This document shows, in pieces, positions 1 through 7,885 of a stretch of DNA of 46,098 nucleotides. This DNA comes from UPXZ01 sp964634605 (GTDB lineage Bacteria; Bacteroidota; Bacteroidia; Bacteroidales; Paludibacteraceae). The position numbers and the translations under genes were made by a program. The stretch is from assembly GCA_964634605.1 (NCBI GenBank), contig CAZWLJ010000024.1:1-46098 (forward strand). The letters run 5' to 3'. Every line of letters starts with the position of its first letter. Positions within the stretch are counted from its first letter, which is position 1. The notes beneath the pieces were generated by a model. The model was not told the origin of the DNA and ran no database searches. It was given only the letters and a program-made list of their open reading frames with translations.

Positions 1-310
1 ATAGCCGCCGTTTTTAACGAAAGTCCTTTACAAGAAATTGTAAGGGACTTTTTTTTGTTTGTAGTAATTTCATGCTGCAAAGCAGCCGGTACACAATGAG
101 TATAAATCATGATTAAATTAGACAAATTGATGTGTTTTACCTTTTCATAATTTTTTATAACTATATAAATACGTTTTAAGCTCATTTATATGTTTTATAA
201 CATATAAAATAGATATTATTTTTATTGATTTATTTTGTAAATTGCGTATCAGTTTTTTGAACTGTAAAATTTATATCATTAAAACATAACTATTTATAAA
301 TTAATAAGAT
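1..310. other. AT-rich leader region before the EF-G2-like gene
   Basis: No gene is seen here. The first 56 bases hold a terminator (listed separately) that probably closes a plus-strand gene lying left of the window. The remainder is strongly A+T-rich. I found no exact TAnnTTTG promoter box; the nearest is TATTTTG at 231-237, one base short of the consensus. The promoter of the downstream gene is probably in this stretch, but I cannot place it. Confidence 0.5.
21..56 (+). terminator. Rho-independent terminator of an off-window upstream gene
   Basis: A 13-bp stem (21-33 with 38-50, one G-T wobble) closes a GAAA tetraloop and runs into a T tract ending near 56. The shape is that of an intrinsic terminator on the plus strand. 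Confidence 0.85.
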
Positions 311-2470
311 ATGAAAGTATATCAAACAAATGAAATTAGAAACATTTCATTGCTGGGTAGTTCCGGCTCCGGAAAAACCACTCTTGCAGAAGCTATGCTT
401 TTCGAGAGTGGGGTAATAAAACGCAGAGGTTCAGTTAAGAATCAAAGTACAGTATCTGATTATTTTCCTGTTGAAAAGGATTATGGTTATTCTGTTTTTT
501 CCACGGTACTCTCTTATGAGTGGAAAAATACAATGATGAATATCATTGATTGTCCGGGTTCTGACGACTTTATCGGAGGTGTGATATCCGCCCTTAATGT
601 TACCGACATGGCACTCATGCTTATTGACGCCACTAGTGGTGTGGAAGTAGGCACGATGAATCAGTTCCGCTATACCGAAGAACTGAACAAACCGGTAGTT
701 TTCGTTATCAATCAGCTTGATCATGAGAAAGCTGATTATGAAAACACGCTGACCGGACTTAAGGAAATGTATGGAAGTAAAGTAATTCCGGTACAATACG
801 CTGTAAGTTCAGGAACATCATTTGATGCTTTAATTGATGTTCTTAAGCAAAAAATGTATAAATGGAAACCGGGTGCCACTGCTCCTGATGTACTTGAAAT
901 CCCGGATAACGAAAAGGAAAGAGCAGCAGAGGTATTTCAGCAACTGCTTGAGTCGGCTGCAGAGAATGATGATACGCTGATGGAAAAATTCTTCGAACAG
1001 GGTACGCTCAGCGAAGACGAAATGCGAGAAGGTATCCACAAAGGAATGGTTTCACGCTCAATGTTCCCGGTATTCTGTGCTTCAGGCGAGAAAAACATGT
1101 GTGTACACAGAATCATGAATTTCCTTAGTGTAGCTGCACCATCGCCCGCCGAGATGCCGGCACCGCATAATGCAGAAGGTGAGGAAGTGAAACCAGATTC
1201 ATCAAAACCAACCAGTTTATTCTTCTTTAAAACAACTGTAGAGCCGCATATCGGAGAAGTTTCATATTTCAAGGTGATGTCAGGCAAACTGAAAGAAGGT
1301 GATGACCTTATAAATGCCGACAGAGGCTCCAAAGAACGACTTTCACAAATTCAGACTGTAGCAGGTCAGATCCGCAACAAGGCAGAAATGCTTGAAGCCG
1401 GAAGTATCGGGGCTGCAGTGAAACTGAAAGATGTGCGTACCGGAAACACGCTCAACTCCAGGGAAGCTGAAAATAAATTCGATTTTATCAAGTATCCAGA
1501 TCCAAGATATCGCCGTGCCATTCGTCCATTGACCGAATCAAATTCTGAAAAGATGAGTGAAGCTCTTTCGCGTATGAAAGAAGAAGATCCTACCTGGGTA
1601 GTTGAAGTTTCAAAAGAACTGAAACAAACGATTGTATCCGGTCAGGGCGAATTTCACCTGAAAACACTGAAATGGAGAATCGAAAACAATGATAAAATTG
1701 AAATTGAATTCATCGAACCAAAAATTCCTTATCGCGAAACTATTACCAAAGCTTCGAGAGCAGATTACCGCCATAAAAAACAATCAGGCGGAGCAGGGCA
1801 GTTTGGTGAAGTTCACCTGATCATTGAGCCTTATTTTGAAGGAATGCCCGCACCGGATGTATTCCGTTTTGGCGGACAGGAGTATAAAATCAGTAACCGC
1901 GACACGCAGGAAATCCCGCTTGATTGGGGAGGTAAACTCGTATTTATCAACAGCGTGGTAGGTGGCGCAATCGACACTCGTTTCCTTCCTGCAATTCTGA
2001 AAGGTATTATGGCCCGCATGGAGCAGGGTCCACTTACCGGCTCGTACGCTCGCGATGTACGTGTAATTGTTTACGACGGAAAGATGCACCCTGTTGATTC
2101 TAACGAAATATCCTTCATGCTTGCCGGACGTAATGCCTTCAGCACCGCGTTCAAAGAAGCAGGACCCAAAATTCTGGAACCAATCTACGATGTAGTAGTT
2201 TCTGTTCCGTCGGAGTATATGGGCGATGTTATGGGCGATTTACAAGGACGCCGCGGACTGATAATGGGTATGGAAAGCGAAAAAGGTTTCGAGAAACTAA
2301 AAGCCCGTGTTCCGCTGAAAGAAATGTCTACTTATTCAACGTCATTGAGTTCACTGACCGGTGGACGCGGATCCTTCAATATGAAATTTGCAAGCTATGA
2401 ACTTGTACCAGCTGATGTACAGGATAAACTTCTGAAAGAGTACGAGGCTCAGAAAAAAGAGGAAGATTAA
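311..2470 (+). CDS. fusA2: EF-G paralogue (EF-G2-like translation factor)
   Basis: This 719-residue protein has the full elongation factor G layout: an N-terminal G domain, domain II, and domains III-V. It should bind the ribosome and support tRNA-mRNA translocation. The P-loop is at residues 16-23 (GSSGSGKT), the G3 motif is DCPGS at 80-84, and the G4 motif is NQLD at 134-137 instead of NKxD. Canonical EF-G has DTPGH in G3, and its His is needed for GTP hydrolysis; here it is Ser84. The switch I RGITI-type motif is also not recognisable. These changes match the GTPase-deficient EF-G2 described in Bacteroides, which supports growth during nutrient limitation and gut colonisation. The gene stands alone, between two terminators. 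I infer EF-G2 function; a tetracycline-resistance-type factor is less likely because the G motifs are degenerate. Confidence 0.88.
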   Translation: MKVYQTNEIRNISLLGSSGSGKTTLAEAMLFESGVIKRRGSVKNQSTVSDYFPVEKDYGYSVFSTVLSYEWKNTMMNIIDCPGSDDFIGGVISALNVTDMALMLIDATSGVEVGTMNQFRYTEELNKPVVFVINQLDHEKADYENTLTGLKEMYGSKVIPVQYAVSSGTSFDALIDVLKQKMYKWKPGATAPDVLEIPDNEKERAAEVFQQLLESAAENDDTLMEKFFEQGTLSEDEMREGIHKGMVSRSMFPVFCASGEKNMCVHRIMNFLSVAAPSPAEMPAPHNAEGEEVKPDSSKPTSLFFFKTTVEPHIGEVSYFKVMSGKLKEGDDLINADRGSKERLSQIQTVAGQIRNKAEMLEAGSIGAAVKLKDVRTGNTLNSREAENKFDFIKYPDPRYRRAIRPLTESNSEKMSEALSRMKEEDPTWVVEVSKELKQTIVSGQGEFHLKTLKWRIENNDKIEIEFIEPKIPYRETITKASRADYRHKKQSGGAGQFGEVHLIIEPYFEGMPAPDVFRFGGQEYKISNRDTQEIPLDWGGKLVFINSVVGGAIDTRFLPAILKGIMARMEQGPLTGSYARDVRVIVYDGKMHPVDSNEISFMLAGRNAFSTAFKEAGPKILEPIYDVVVSVPSEYMGDVMGDLQGRRGLIMGMESEKGFEKLKARVPLKEMSTYSTSLSSLTGGRGSFNMKFASYELVPADVQDKLLKEYEAQKKEED

Positions 2471-2501
2471 CGATATCAGTTGTATTATCATTTTAATGAA
2501 A

Positions 2502-2544
2502 AAACGGCTGTCTGACGGTGTCAGGCGGCCGTTTGTTGTTTTTA
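2502..2544 (+). terminator. Terminator after the EF-G2-like gene
   Basis: A 15-bp stem (2502-2516 with 2520-2534, two G-T wobbles) has a GGT loop and is followed by a T-rich tail. It lies 31 bases past the stop codon. Confidence 0.85.
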
Positions 2545-2556
2545 GTACCGAAAAGA

Positions 2557-2588
2557 ATTGCATATATTGCACATTTTGAGTATTTTTG
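2557..2588 (+). promoter_or_regulatory. Bacteroidota-type promoter of fabI
   Basis: ATTG at 2557-2560 and TATTTTTG at 2581-2588 are 20 bases apart. They fit the -33 (TTTG) and -7 (TAnnTTTG) consensus. Transcription would start near 2595, which leaves a leader of about 70 bases before the chosen fabI start. Confidence 0.6.
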
Positions 2589-2666
2589 TGCTGAAATTAA
2601 ACCGGATAAATGAACTATTTGAATATATAAATGGTTTTATTTGTCAAAAACAAAAAAGAAATAATT

Positions 2667-3551
2667 ATGAGTCACAACTTATTAAAAGGAAAACGAGGCA
2701 TTGTATTTGGTGCACTGAATAATATGTCAATTGCCTGGAAAGTAGCCGAACGTGCAGTAGAAGAAGGTGCCGTGATCACACTGTCCAATACTCCGCTTGC
2801 AGTGAGAATGGGTACAACACAGGAACTGGCTGAAAAACTCAATGCAAAGCTGATACCTGCCGATGCTACCTCGGTGGAAGACCTTGAAACTGTTTTCCGG
2901 GAATCGATGGAAGTATTAGGCGGAAAAATTGATTTTGTTTTACATTCCATCGGCATGTCGCCTAATGTACGGAAAAAACGCACATATGATGATCTGGACT
3001 ATGATATGCTTACGACCACTTTAGATATTTCAGCCATTTCGTTTCACAAAATGCTTCAGGTTGCCAAGAAAATGGATGCAATAGCCGATTATGGATCGAT
3101 TATAGCCTTGTCGTATATGGCTGCTCAGCGTACAATCTATGGTTATAACGATATGGCCGATGCCAAAGCAATGCTCGAAAGTATTGCCCGCAGTTTCGGT
3201 TACATTTACGGCCGCGAACACAATGTGCGTGTGAATACCATCTCTCAGTCGCCCACCATGACAACAGCCGGAAGCGGCGTGAAGGGTTTTGACAGCCTGG
3301 TGGATTTCTCTGAACGGGTAGCTCCACTCGGCAATGCTACCGCTGAAGACTGCGCGGATTATTGCATGGTTATGTTCAGTGATTTGACCCGAAAAGTTAC
3401 GATGCAGAATCTTTTCCACGATGGTGGATTCTCCAGCATGGGAATGAGCTACCGGGCTATGGAGCAATACCTGAAAAGTTTTGAATGTCCGGAATCAGAC
3501 GAGAAATTCAAAGAATTCAAAGACGAAAAAGGGAAAATTATTTACGGATAG
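2667..3551 (+). CDS. fabI: Enoyl-[acyl-carrier-protein] reductase (NADH), FabI
   Basis: FabI performs the last reduction in each cycle of type II fatty-acid synthesis, turning trans-2-enoyl-ACP into acyl-ACP with NADH. The protein is a short-chain dehydrogenase fold with an N-terminal nucleotide-binding segment (GIVFGALNN near residues 11-19). Its active site has Tyr150, Tyr160 and Lys167, with the same 10- and 7-residue spacing as Tyr146, Tyr156 and Lys163 of E. coli FabI. An in-frame ATG exists at 2631, but the protein aligns with the family from MSHNLL, so I start at 2667 (294 residues). It has its own promoter and terminator and appears to be a single-gene unit. Triclosan-type inhibitors act on this family. 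Confidence 0.93.
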   Translation: MSHNLLKGKRGIVFGALNNMSIAWKVAERAVEEGAVITLSNTPLAVRMGTTQELAEKLNAKLIPADATSVEDLETVFRESMEVLGGKIDFVLHSIGMSPNVRKKRTYDDLDYDMLTTTLDISAISFHKMLQVAKKMDAIADYGSIIALSYMAAQRTIYGYNDMADAKAMLESIARSFGYIYGREHNVRVNTISQSPTMTTAGSGVKGFDSLVDFSERVAPLGNATAEDCADYCMVMFSDLTRKVTMQNLFHDGGFSSMGMSYRAMEQYLKSFECPESDEKFKEFKDEKGKIIYG

Positions 3552-3593
3552 ACAAACCGGAGATTGAGAAATTAACTAAAAAAAACAAATCAG

Positions 3594-3628
3594 GCAGTTG
3601 CTTTTAAGGGCAACTGCTTTTTTTTTTT
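3594..3628 (+). terminator. Terminator after fabI
   Basis: A perfect 8-bp stem (3594-3601 with 3610-3617) is followed by a run of 11 T. It is a clear plus-strand intrinsic terminator. Confidence 0.9.
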
Positions 3629-3732
3629 ATGCTTTAAAGGTAGATAATTCATATTTTTTTCGGAAATTTGAACGAATTCAATCGGAGATATTCTTCGTTC
3701 GTCGGGAAGATCGGCCGATTCATCGAAAAACT

Positions 3733-3764
3733 GTTGCAATCGAGTTGTTTGAATGCTACTTTTG
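3733..3764 (+). promoter_or_regulatory. Promoter of the LiaF-like/LytTR unit
   Basis: GTTG at 3733-3736 and TACTTTTG at 3757-3764 are separated by 20 bases, matching the Bacteroidota -33/-7 layout. Transcription would begin near 3771. That rules out the longer reading from 3668 and supports the ATG at 3794. A second TAATTTTG lies at 3781-3788 but has no matching upstream box. Confidence 0.6.
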
Positions 3765-3793
3765 CATCAAAACAATTTATTAATTTTGCAATT

Positions 3794-4594
3794 ATGGAAA
3801 ACGAACTTAGAAAACATCAAAATTCATCACGCCGTAAAGCGTTAATTTTCGGGATGTTAATAACAGGAACCGGACTTGTGCTCCTTGGTCTGAACTGCGG
3901 CTGGTTTAATGCATCATTGAAACCGGTAATATTTTCGTGGCAAATGCTTCTTATTGTTGTTGGTCTGTATCAGGCTTTTAACAGAAATTTCTTATCTTCA
4001 TTGATTTTATTCAGTATCGGTATATTCTTCCTGTTACCAAAACTTGCGATGATCTACCCTGATCAGTTTCCGGGAGTTTCACCTGATTTTACTGCAACTT
4101 ACTGGCCTGTATTATTGATAATTGCAGGTATCTTTTTTCTGTTACATTATATATTTCCGGACAGGTTCAAAAGTTGCTATTATACTAACTGGCATCATCA
4201 ATGGAAGACGAACAGTAGTAATTTACAGGAACTTAATTCAGATTCCGGTGAAAATAATTCTTTCAATAGTTTTAGCAGGAGCGTGGTATTCGGCAATATT
4301 CAGCATATCTTTCTGGACGAAACTTTTCCGGGAGGTGATATTGAATCTGTCTTCAGTGGAGTGATTCTTGATCTGAGGAAAACCAAATTAGCTGAAGGAA
4401 ACACGTATTTGAAAATTGACGCAGTATTTAGCGGTGTAACGCTTTATGTTCCCAACGACTGGAACGTGATTACCCGATTTGATTCTGTTTTTGGAGGAGT
4501 ATCGGATAAAAGAATTTTGCAGCAACCTGTGGATAAAGTAAAAACATTAGTGATAGGTGGTGACATGGTTTTCAGCGGTGTGGAAATTAAATAA
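3794..4594 (+). CDS. LiaF-like membrane protein with N-terminal TM domain
   Basis: The 266-residue protein has four hydrophobic segments in its first 120 residues (about 16-35, 46-62, 66-83 and 102-121). A soluble C-terminal domain from about 175 to 266 is made of repeated beta-strand turns with the motif SGV/GGV (VFSGV, VFGGV). That pattern is typical of LiaF-like C-terminal domains, which in Firmicutes inhibit a cell-envelope stress kinase. Here the partner is the LytTR membrane protein that starts 13 bases downstream, so the pair may form a simple envelope-sensing unit. Start choice: ATG at 3794 is the first Met downstream of the predicted transcription start. The family assignment is fairly sure; the regulatory role is inference. 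Confidence 0.72.
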   Translation: MENELRKHQNSSRRKALIFGMLITGTGLVLLGLNCGWFNASLKPVIFSWQMLLIVVGLYQAFNRNFLSSLILFSIGIFFLLPKLAMIYPDQFPGVSPDFTATYWPVLLIIAGIFFLLHYIFPDRFKSCYYTNWHHQWKTNSSNLQELNSDSGENNSFNSFSRSVVFGNIQHIFLDETFPGGDIESVFSGVILDLRKTKLAEGNTYLKIDAVFSGVTLYVPNDWNVITRFDSVFGGVSDKRILQQPVDKVKTLVIGGDMVFSGVEIK

Positions 4595-4606
4595 TTCGAT
4601 TTAATT

Positions 4607-5416
4607 ATGTTCAGGCACCCGGCATACGTTATATTGCCATTGATTTTAATTTTTGCATTCGCATTGAGTTTAGCACTTTACCGTATGCTACCGGTACCTT
4701 ACTGGATTCTTTTTGCCGATGGGATTATTCACGCCGGAACCTTTACCGGAATTGCATTTCTTATCCGGGTGATATTAAAAAACGGAAATTATTCGGCATT
4801 ATCCGTTTTTCAGCGAATTATTAATTACGCTGCTATCGGATTATTGGGAATTGGAATCTGGCTTGGAATAAGTTATGGTTTATTTTACCTGACAGCTGGT
4901 GAAAAATACAGTTTGATAGTGGCAAATTCAATCCGGATAAAAGGTTTTCTCGGAATCTGGATGTACCTGCTTTTGATACATTACTGTTACCATCATGATT
5001 CTGAATCCGAACAAAGTACTGAACCGGAATTCACTATAACTGATGAAAGAGCAGATGTTTCCGGCATAAATATATCTGAAAATGAACTGCTTGAAAGAAT
5101 AGCGGTGAAGAACGGGCAAAAAATTCAGGTAATTCCGGTTTCAGAAATAATACATATCCAGGCAGACGGCGATTATGTGAAAATTCATACAGCTACCGGG
5201 AAATTCCTCAAAGAAGAAACAATGAAGTATTTTCAGGAAAATCTTCCTCCTAAAAAGTTTGTACGGATACACCGTTCTTACATTGTTAATGTGGAAATGA
5301 TCAGCCGGATAGAAATATATGAAAAGCAAAATCAATTGATCACGCTGAAAAATGGAGAACAGATAAAAGCAAGCGCCACAGGTTATAAACAGCTAAAATC
5401 TGTTCTGAATTTATAG
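4607..5416 (+). CDS. Membrane-anchored LytTR-family transcriptional regulator
   Basis: The first 130 residues contain four probable transmembrane helices (about 7-27, 33-57, 72-96 and 108-128). A linker follows, and residues about 170-268 form a LytTR DNA-binding domain, with the conserved stretches IIHIQADGDYVKIH, FVRIHRSYIVN and a C-terminal KASATGYKQLKS. There is no receiver domain and no histidine kinase nearby, so this is a one-component regulator tethered to the membrane. It is probably co-transcribed with the LiaF-like gene (12-base gap). Its DNA target is not visible; autoregulation is plausible but unproven. Confidence 0.82.
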   Translation: MFRHPAYVILPLILIFAFALSLALYRMLPVPYWILFADGIIHAGTFTGIAFLIRVILKNGNYSALSVFQRIINYAAIGLLGIGIWLGISYGLFYLTAGEKYSLIVANSIRIKGFLGIWMYLLLIHYCYHHDSESEQSTEPEFTITDERADVSGINISENELLERIAVKNGQKIQVIPVSEIIHIQADGDYVKIHTATGKFLKEETMKYFQENLPPKKFVRIHRSYIVNVEMISRIEIYEKQNQLITLKNGEQIKASATGYKQLKSVLNL

Positions 5417-5463
5417 TAACCGGATGAAATAACCGGTTCTAAGGGACTGGTTCATTACAAGAA

Positions 5464-5500
5464 ACCGCCGTTTTCAACTGAGAAAACGGCGGTCTTTTTT
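5464..5500. terminator. Terminator between the LytTR gene and pnp
   Basis: A perfect 12-bp stem (5464-5475 with 5482-5493) has a 6-base loop and is followed on the plus strand by CTTTTTT. On the minus strand the tail is weaker (TTTCTTG), but the hairpin lies 37 bases past the pnp stop and may serve both convergent genes. Confidence 0.82.
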
Positions 5501-5536
5501 GGATTTTTGTGCAATTTACAATTGCCGGAAAGTCGG

Positions 5537-7675
5537 CTATTTATTGTTTTTGTCTTCCCGTGGAGGACGTGGCAGCAGGGCTTTGTGTGATAGTTTGAAT
5601 TTGCCTGTTTTTTCGTCAATATCAAGCAATTTGACATCAATCATTTCGCCTTCTTTCAGCCCGGCCTGATCCATTGTTTCCACCCGTTCCCATTTCAGTT
5701 CAGAGATGTGGAGCAATCCTTCTTTGCCCGGCATAAATTCAACAAATGCACCGTAAGGCATGATTGATTTCACTTTAGCATTGTATGTTTCACCTACTTC
5801 GGGAATAGCCACTATTGCTCTGATTTTAGCAACGGCAGAATCCAGTGATTCTTTGTTGGCCGAAGCAATTTCCACTCGTCCCTGTTCTCCGATTTCTTCT
5901 ATGGAAACAACAGCTCCGGTTTCGGCCTGAATATTTTGAATGATTTTTCCGCCCGGGCCTATTACAGCACCAATCAGTTCTTTCGGGATAAACATCACAA
6001 CGATGCGCGGAGCATGTGGTTTCAGGTCCGCACGTGGTTCTGTAATTGTTTCCTGAATTTTATCCAGTATATGCATTCTGCCTGCTTTGGCCTGGTTCAG
6101 GGCGTTTTCAAGAATTTCAAAGGAAAGTCCGTCCACTTTGATGTCCATCTGAGTGGCAGTGATTCCATCGCGGGTTCCGGTCACTTTGAAGTCCATATCT
6201 CCCAGGTGATCTTCGTCACCCAGAATATCGGAAAGAATAGCATAATTCTGACCTTTGTTTTCGGAAATTAATCCCATGGCGATACCCGATACCGGTTTTT
6301 TGATCTGAACTCCTGCATCCATCAGGGCTAAAGTACCTGCACAGACAGTTGCCATAGACGAAGATCCGTTTGATTCCAGAATGTCAGATACAACACGTAC
6401 CACGTATGGGTAATCGGTAGGAATCATCGATTTCAGGGCGCGATAAGCCAGATTGCCGTGTCCGATTTCCCGGCGACCAACGCCACGTTGTGGTTTGGCT
6501 TCACCTGTTGAGAATGGCGGGAAATTATAATGTAAAAGGAAACGGTCTTTTCCTTTGATCAGAGCTTCATCGATGATTTTTTCATCCATTTTGGTTCCCA
6601 GTGTTACAGTAGTAAGTGACTGGGTTTCACCACGGGTGAATACAGCTGATCCGTGTGCTCCGGGGAGATAATCTATTTCGCTCCAGATGTGACGAATTTC
6701 TGTTGTTTTACGACCATCCAGGCGTTTGCCTTCATCAAGAATGGAACGGCGCATGGCTTCTTTTTCAACAGCGTGGTAATAACGGTCAATCAGGCTTTTC
6801 TTTTCTTCAGCAACTTCGGGATCCAGCGAGGCAACGTATTCTGCCTTTACTGCTTCGAAGTTTTCGATGCGTGAATGTTTATCAGCATTGCATGATGCAG
6901 CAACCGCATAAACCTTATCGTAAGTTTTCGAATGGATATCCTGTTTGAGTTCCTCGTCGTTTTCTTCGTGACAATAAGTACGTTTTTCGGTTTTTCCGAC
7001 TTCGGCCATCAGCTCCACCTGAGCCTGGCATTGTATTTTGATAGCTTCATGAGCAATACGGATGGCTTCAAGCAATTCTGCTTCGCTTACTTCCTTCATT
7101 TCTCCTTCCACCATCATGATGTTGTCTGCTGTTGCAGCCACAATTATGTCGAGATCAGCTTCTTCTTTTTGAGCAAAAGTAGGATTTACCAGATATTCAC
7201 CGTTTACTCTTCCAATTCTTACTTCTGATATTGGTCCGTGAAAAGGTATATCTGACACTGCCAGTGCTGCAGATGCAGCAAGTCCGGCTAATCCGTCGGG
7301 CATGTCAACTCCGTCGGCCGAAATAAGATTTACATTTACAAATACTTCTGCGTGAAAATCATCGGGGAAAAGGGGGCGAAGAGCGCGGTCAATCAGGCGG
7401 GCAATCAGGATTTCATAATCAGATGCACGGCCTTCGCGACGTGTAAATCCACCGGGAAAACGGCCTGCAGCTCCGTACTTTTCTTTGTATTCAACGGATA
7501 ATGGCATGAAATCAGTACCGGGTGTGGCATCTTTAGCCGCACATACGGTAGCCAGGAGCATGGTGTTTCCCATGCGAACTACCACAGAACCATCGGCTTG
7601 TTTAGCCAGTTTGCCTGTTTCGATGGTAATTTGTCTTCCATCACCCATTGTGATGGTTTTTGTAACTACATTCAT
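5537..7675 (-). CDS. pnp: Polyribonucleotide nucleotidyltransferase (PNPase)
   Basis: PNPase degrades RNA from the 3' end by phosphorolysis and is a core part of the RNA decay machinery. The 712 residues show two RNase PH-like cores separated by a helical linker. The second core carries the catalytic region near residues 490-505 (TRDGITATQMDIK) and the phosphate-binding segment TRGETQ near 350. A KH domain follows (GPGGKIIQNI near 570), then an S1 RNA-binding domain (about 625-695, KVKSIMPYGAFVEF). Length and domain order match the family. The gene is monocistronic, with a -7 box upstream and a shared terminator downstream. Confidence 0.97.
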   Translation of the reverse strand: MNVVTKTITMGDGRQITIETGKLAKQADGSVVVRMGNTMLLATVCAAKDATPGTDFMPLSVEYKEKYGAAGRFPGGFTRREGRASDYEILIARLIDRALRPLFPDDFHAEVFVNVNLISADGVDMPDGLAGLAASAALAVSDIPFHGPISEVRIGRVNGEYLVNPTFAQKEEADLDIIVAATADNIMMVEGEMKEVSEAELLEAIRIAHEAIKIQCQAQVELMAEVGKTEKRTYCHEENDEELKQDIHSKTYDKVYAVAASCNADKHSRIENFEAVKAEYVASLDPEVAEEKKSLIDRYYHAVEKEAMRRSILDEGKRLDGRKTTEIRHIWSEIDYLPGAHGSAVFTRGETQSLTTVTLGTKMDEKIIDEALIKGKDRFLLHYNFPPFSTGEAKPQRGVGRREIGHGNLAYRALKSMIPTDYPYVVRVVSDILESNGSSSMATVCAGTLALMDAGVQIKKPVSGIAMGLISENKGQNYAILSDILGDEDHLGDMDFKVTGTRDGITATQMDIKVDGLSFEILENALNQAKAGRMHILDKIQETITEPRADLKPHAPRIVVMFIPKELIGAVIGPGGKIIQNIQAETGAVVSIEEIGEQGRVEIASANKESLDSAVAKIRAIVAIPEVGETYNAKVKSIMPYGAFVEFMPGKEGLLHISELKWERVETMDQAGLKEGEMIDVKLLDIDEKTGKFKLSHKALLPRPPREDKNNK

Positions 7676-7718
7676 AAAAAATTACATTAAAATTGTTTTA
7701 GACTTTATTTTTCGGATG

Positions 7719-7726
7719 CAAAGGTA
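7719..7726 (-). promoter_or_regulatory. -7 promoter box of pnp
   Basis: Read on the minus strand this is TACCTTTG, an exact TAnnTTTG match, 43 bases before the pnp ATG. No convincing -33 element was found at the expected distance. Confidence 0.5.
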
Positions 7727-7823
7727 CGAAAATAAATTGAATATTTAATCGGACTGCAAAATGGCTTTAAACAGAAGCAGGAAAAGAGCTGATATAAATC
7801 GATATGCACTACTTCCGACATTC

Positions 7824-7863
7824 AAACCAAAAGGCGGAACTTGAATTTTCCGCCTTTTGGTTT
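7824..7863 (-). terminator. Terminator of the Tyr-rich lipoprotein gene
   Basis: A perfect 16-bp stem (7824-7839 with 7848-7863) has an 8-base loop and ends, on the minus strand, in CCTTTTGGTTTG. It lies just past the stop codon of the lipoprotein gene at 7886. Confidence 0.8.
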
Positions 7864-7885
7864 GTATATGGAGACCGACAGTGAT

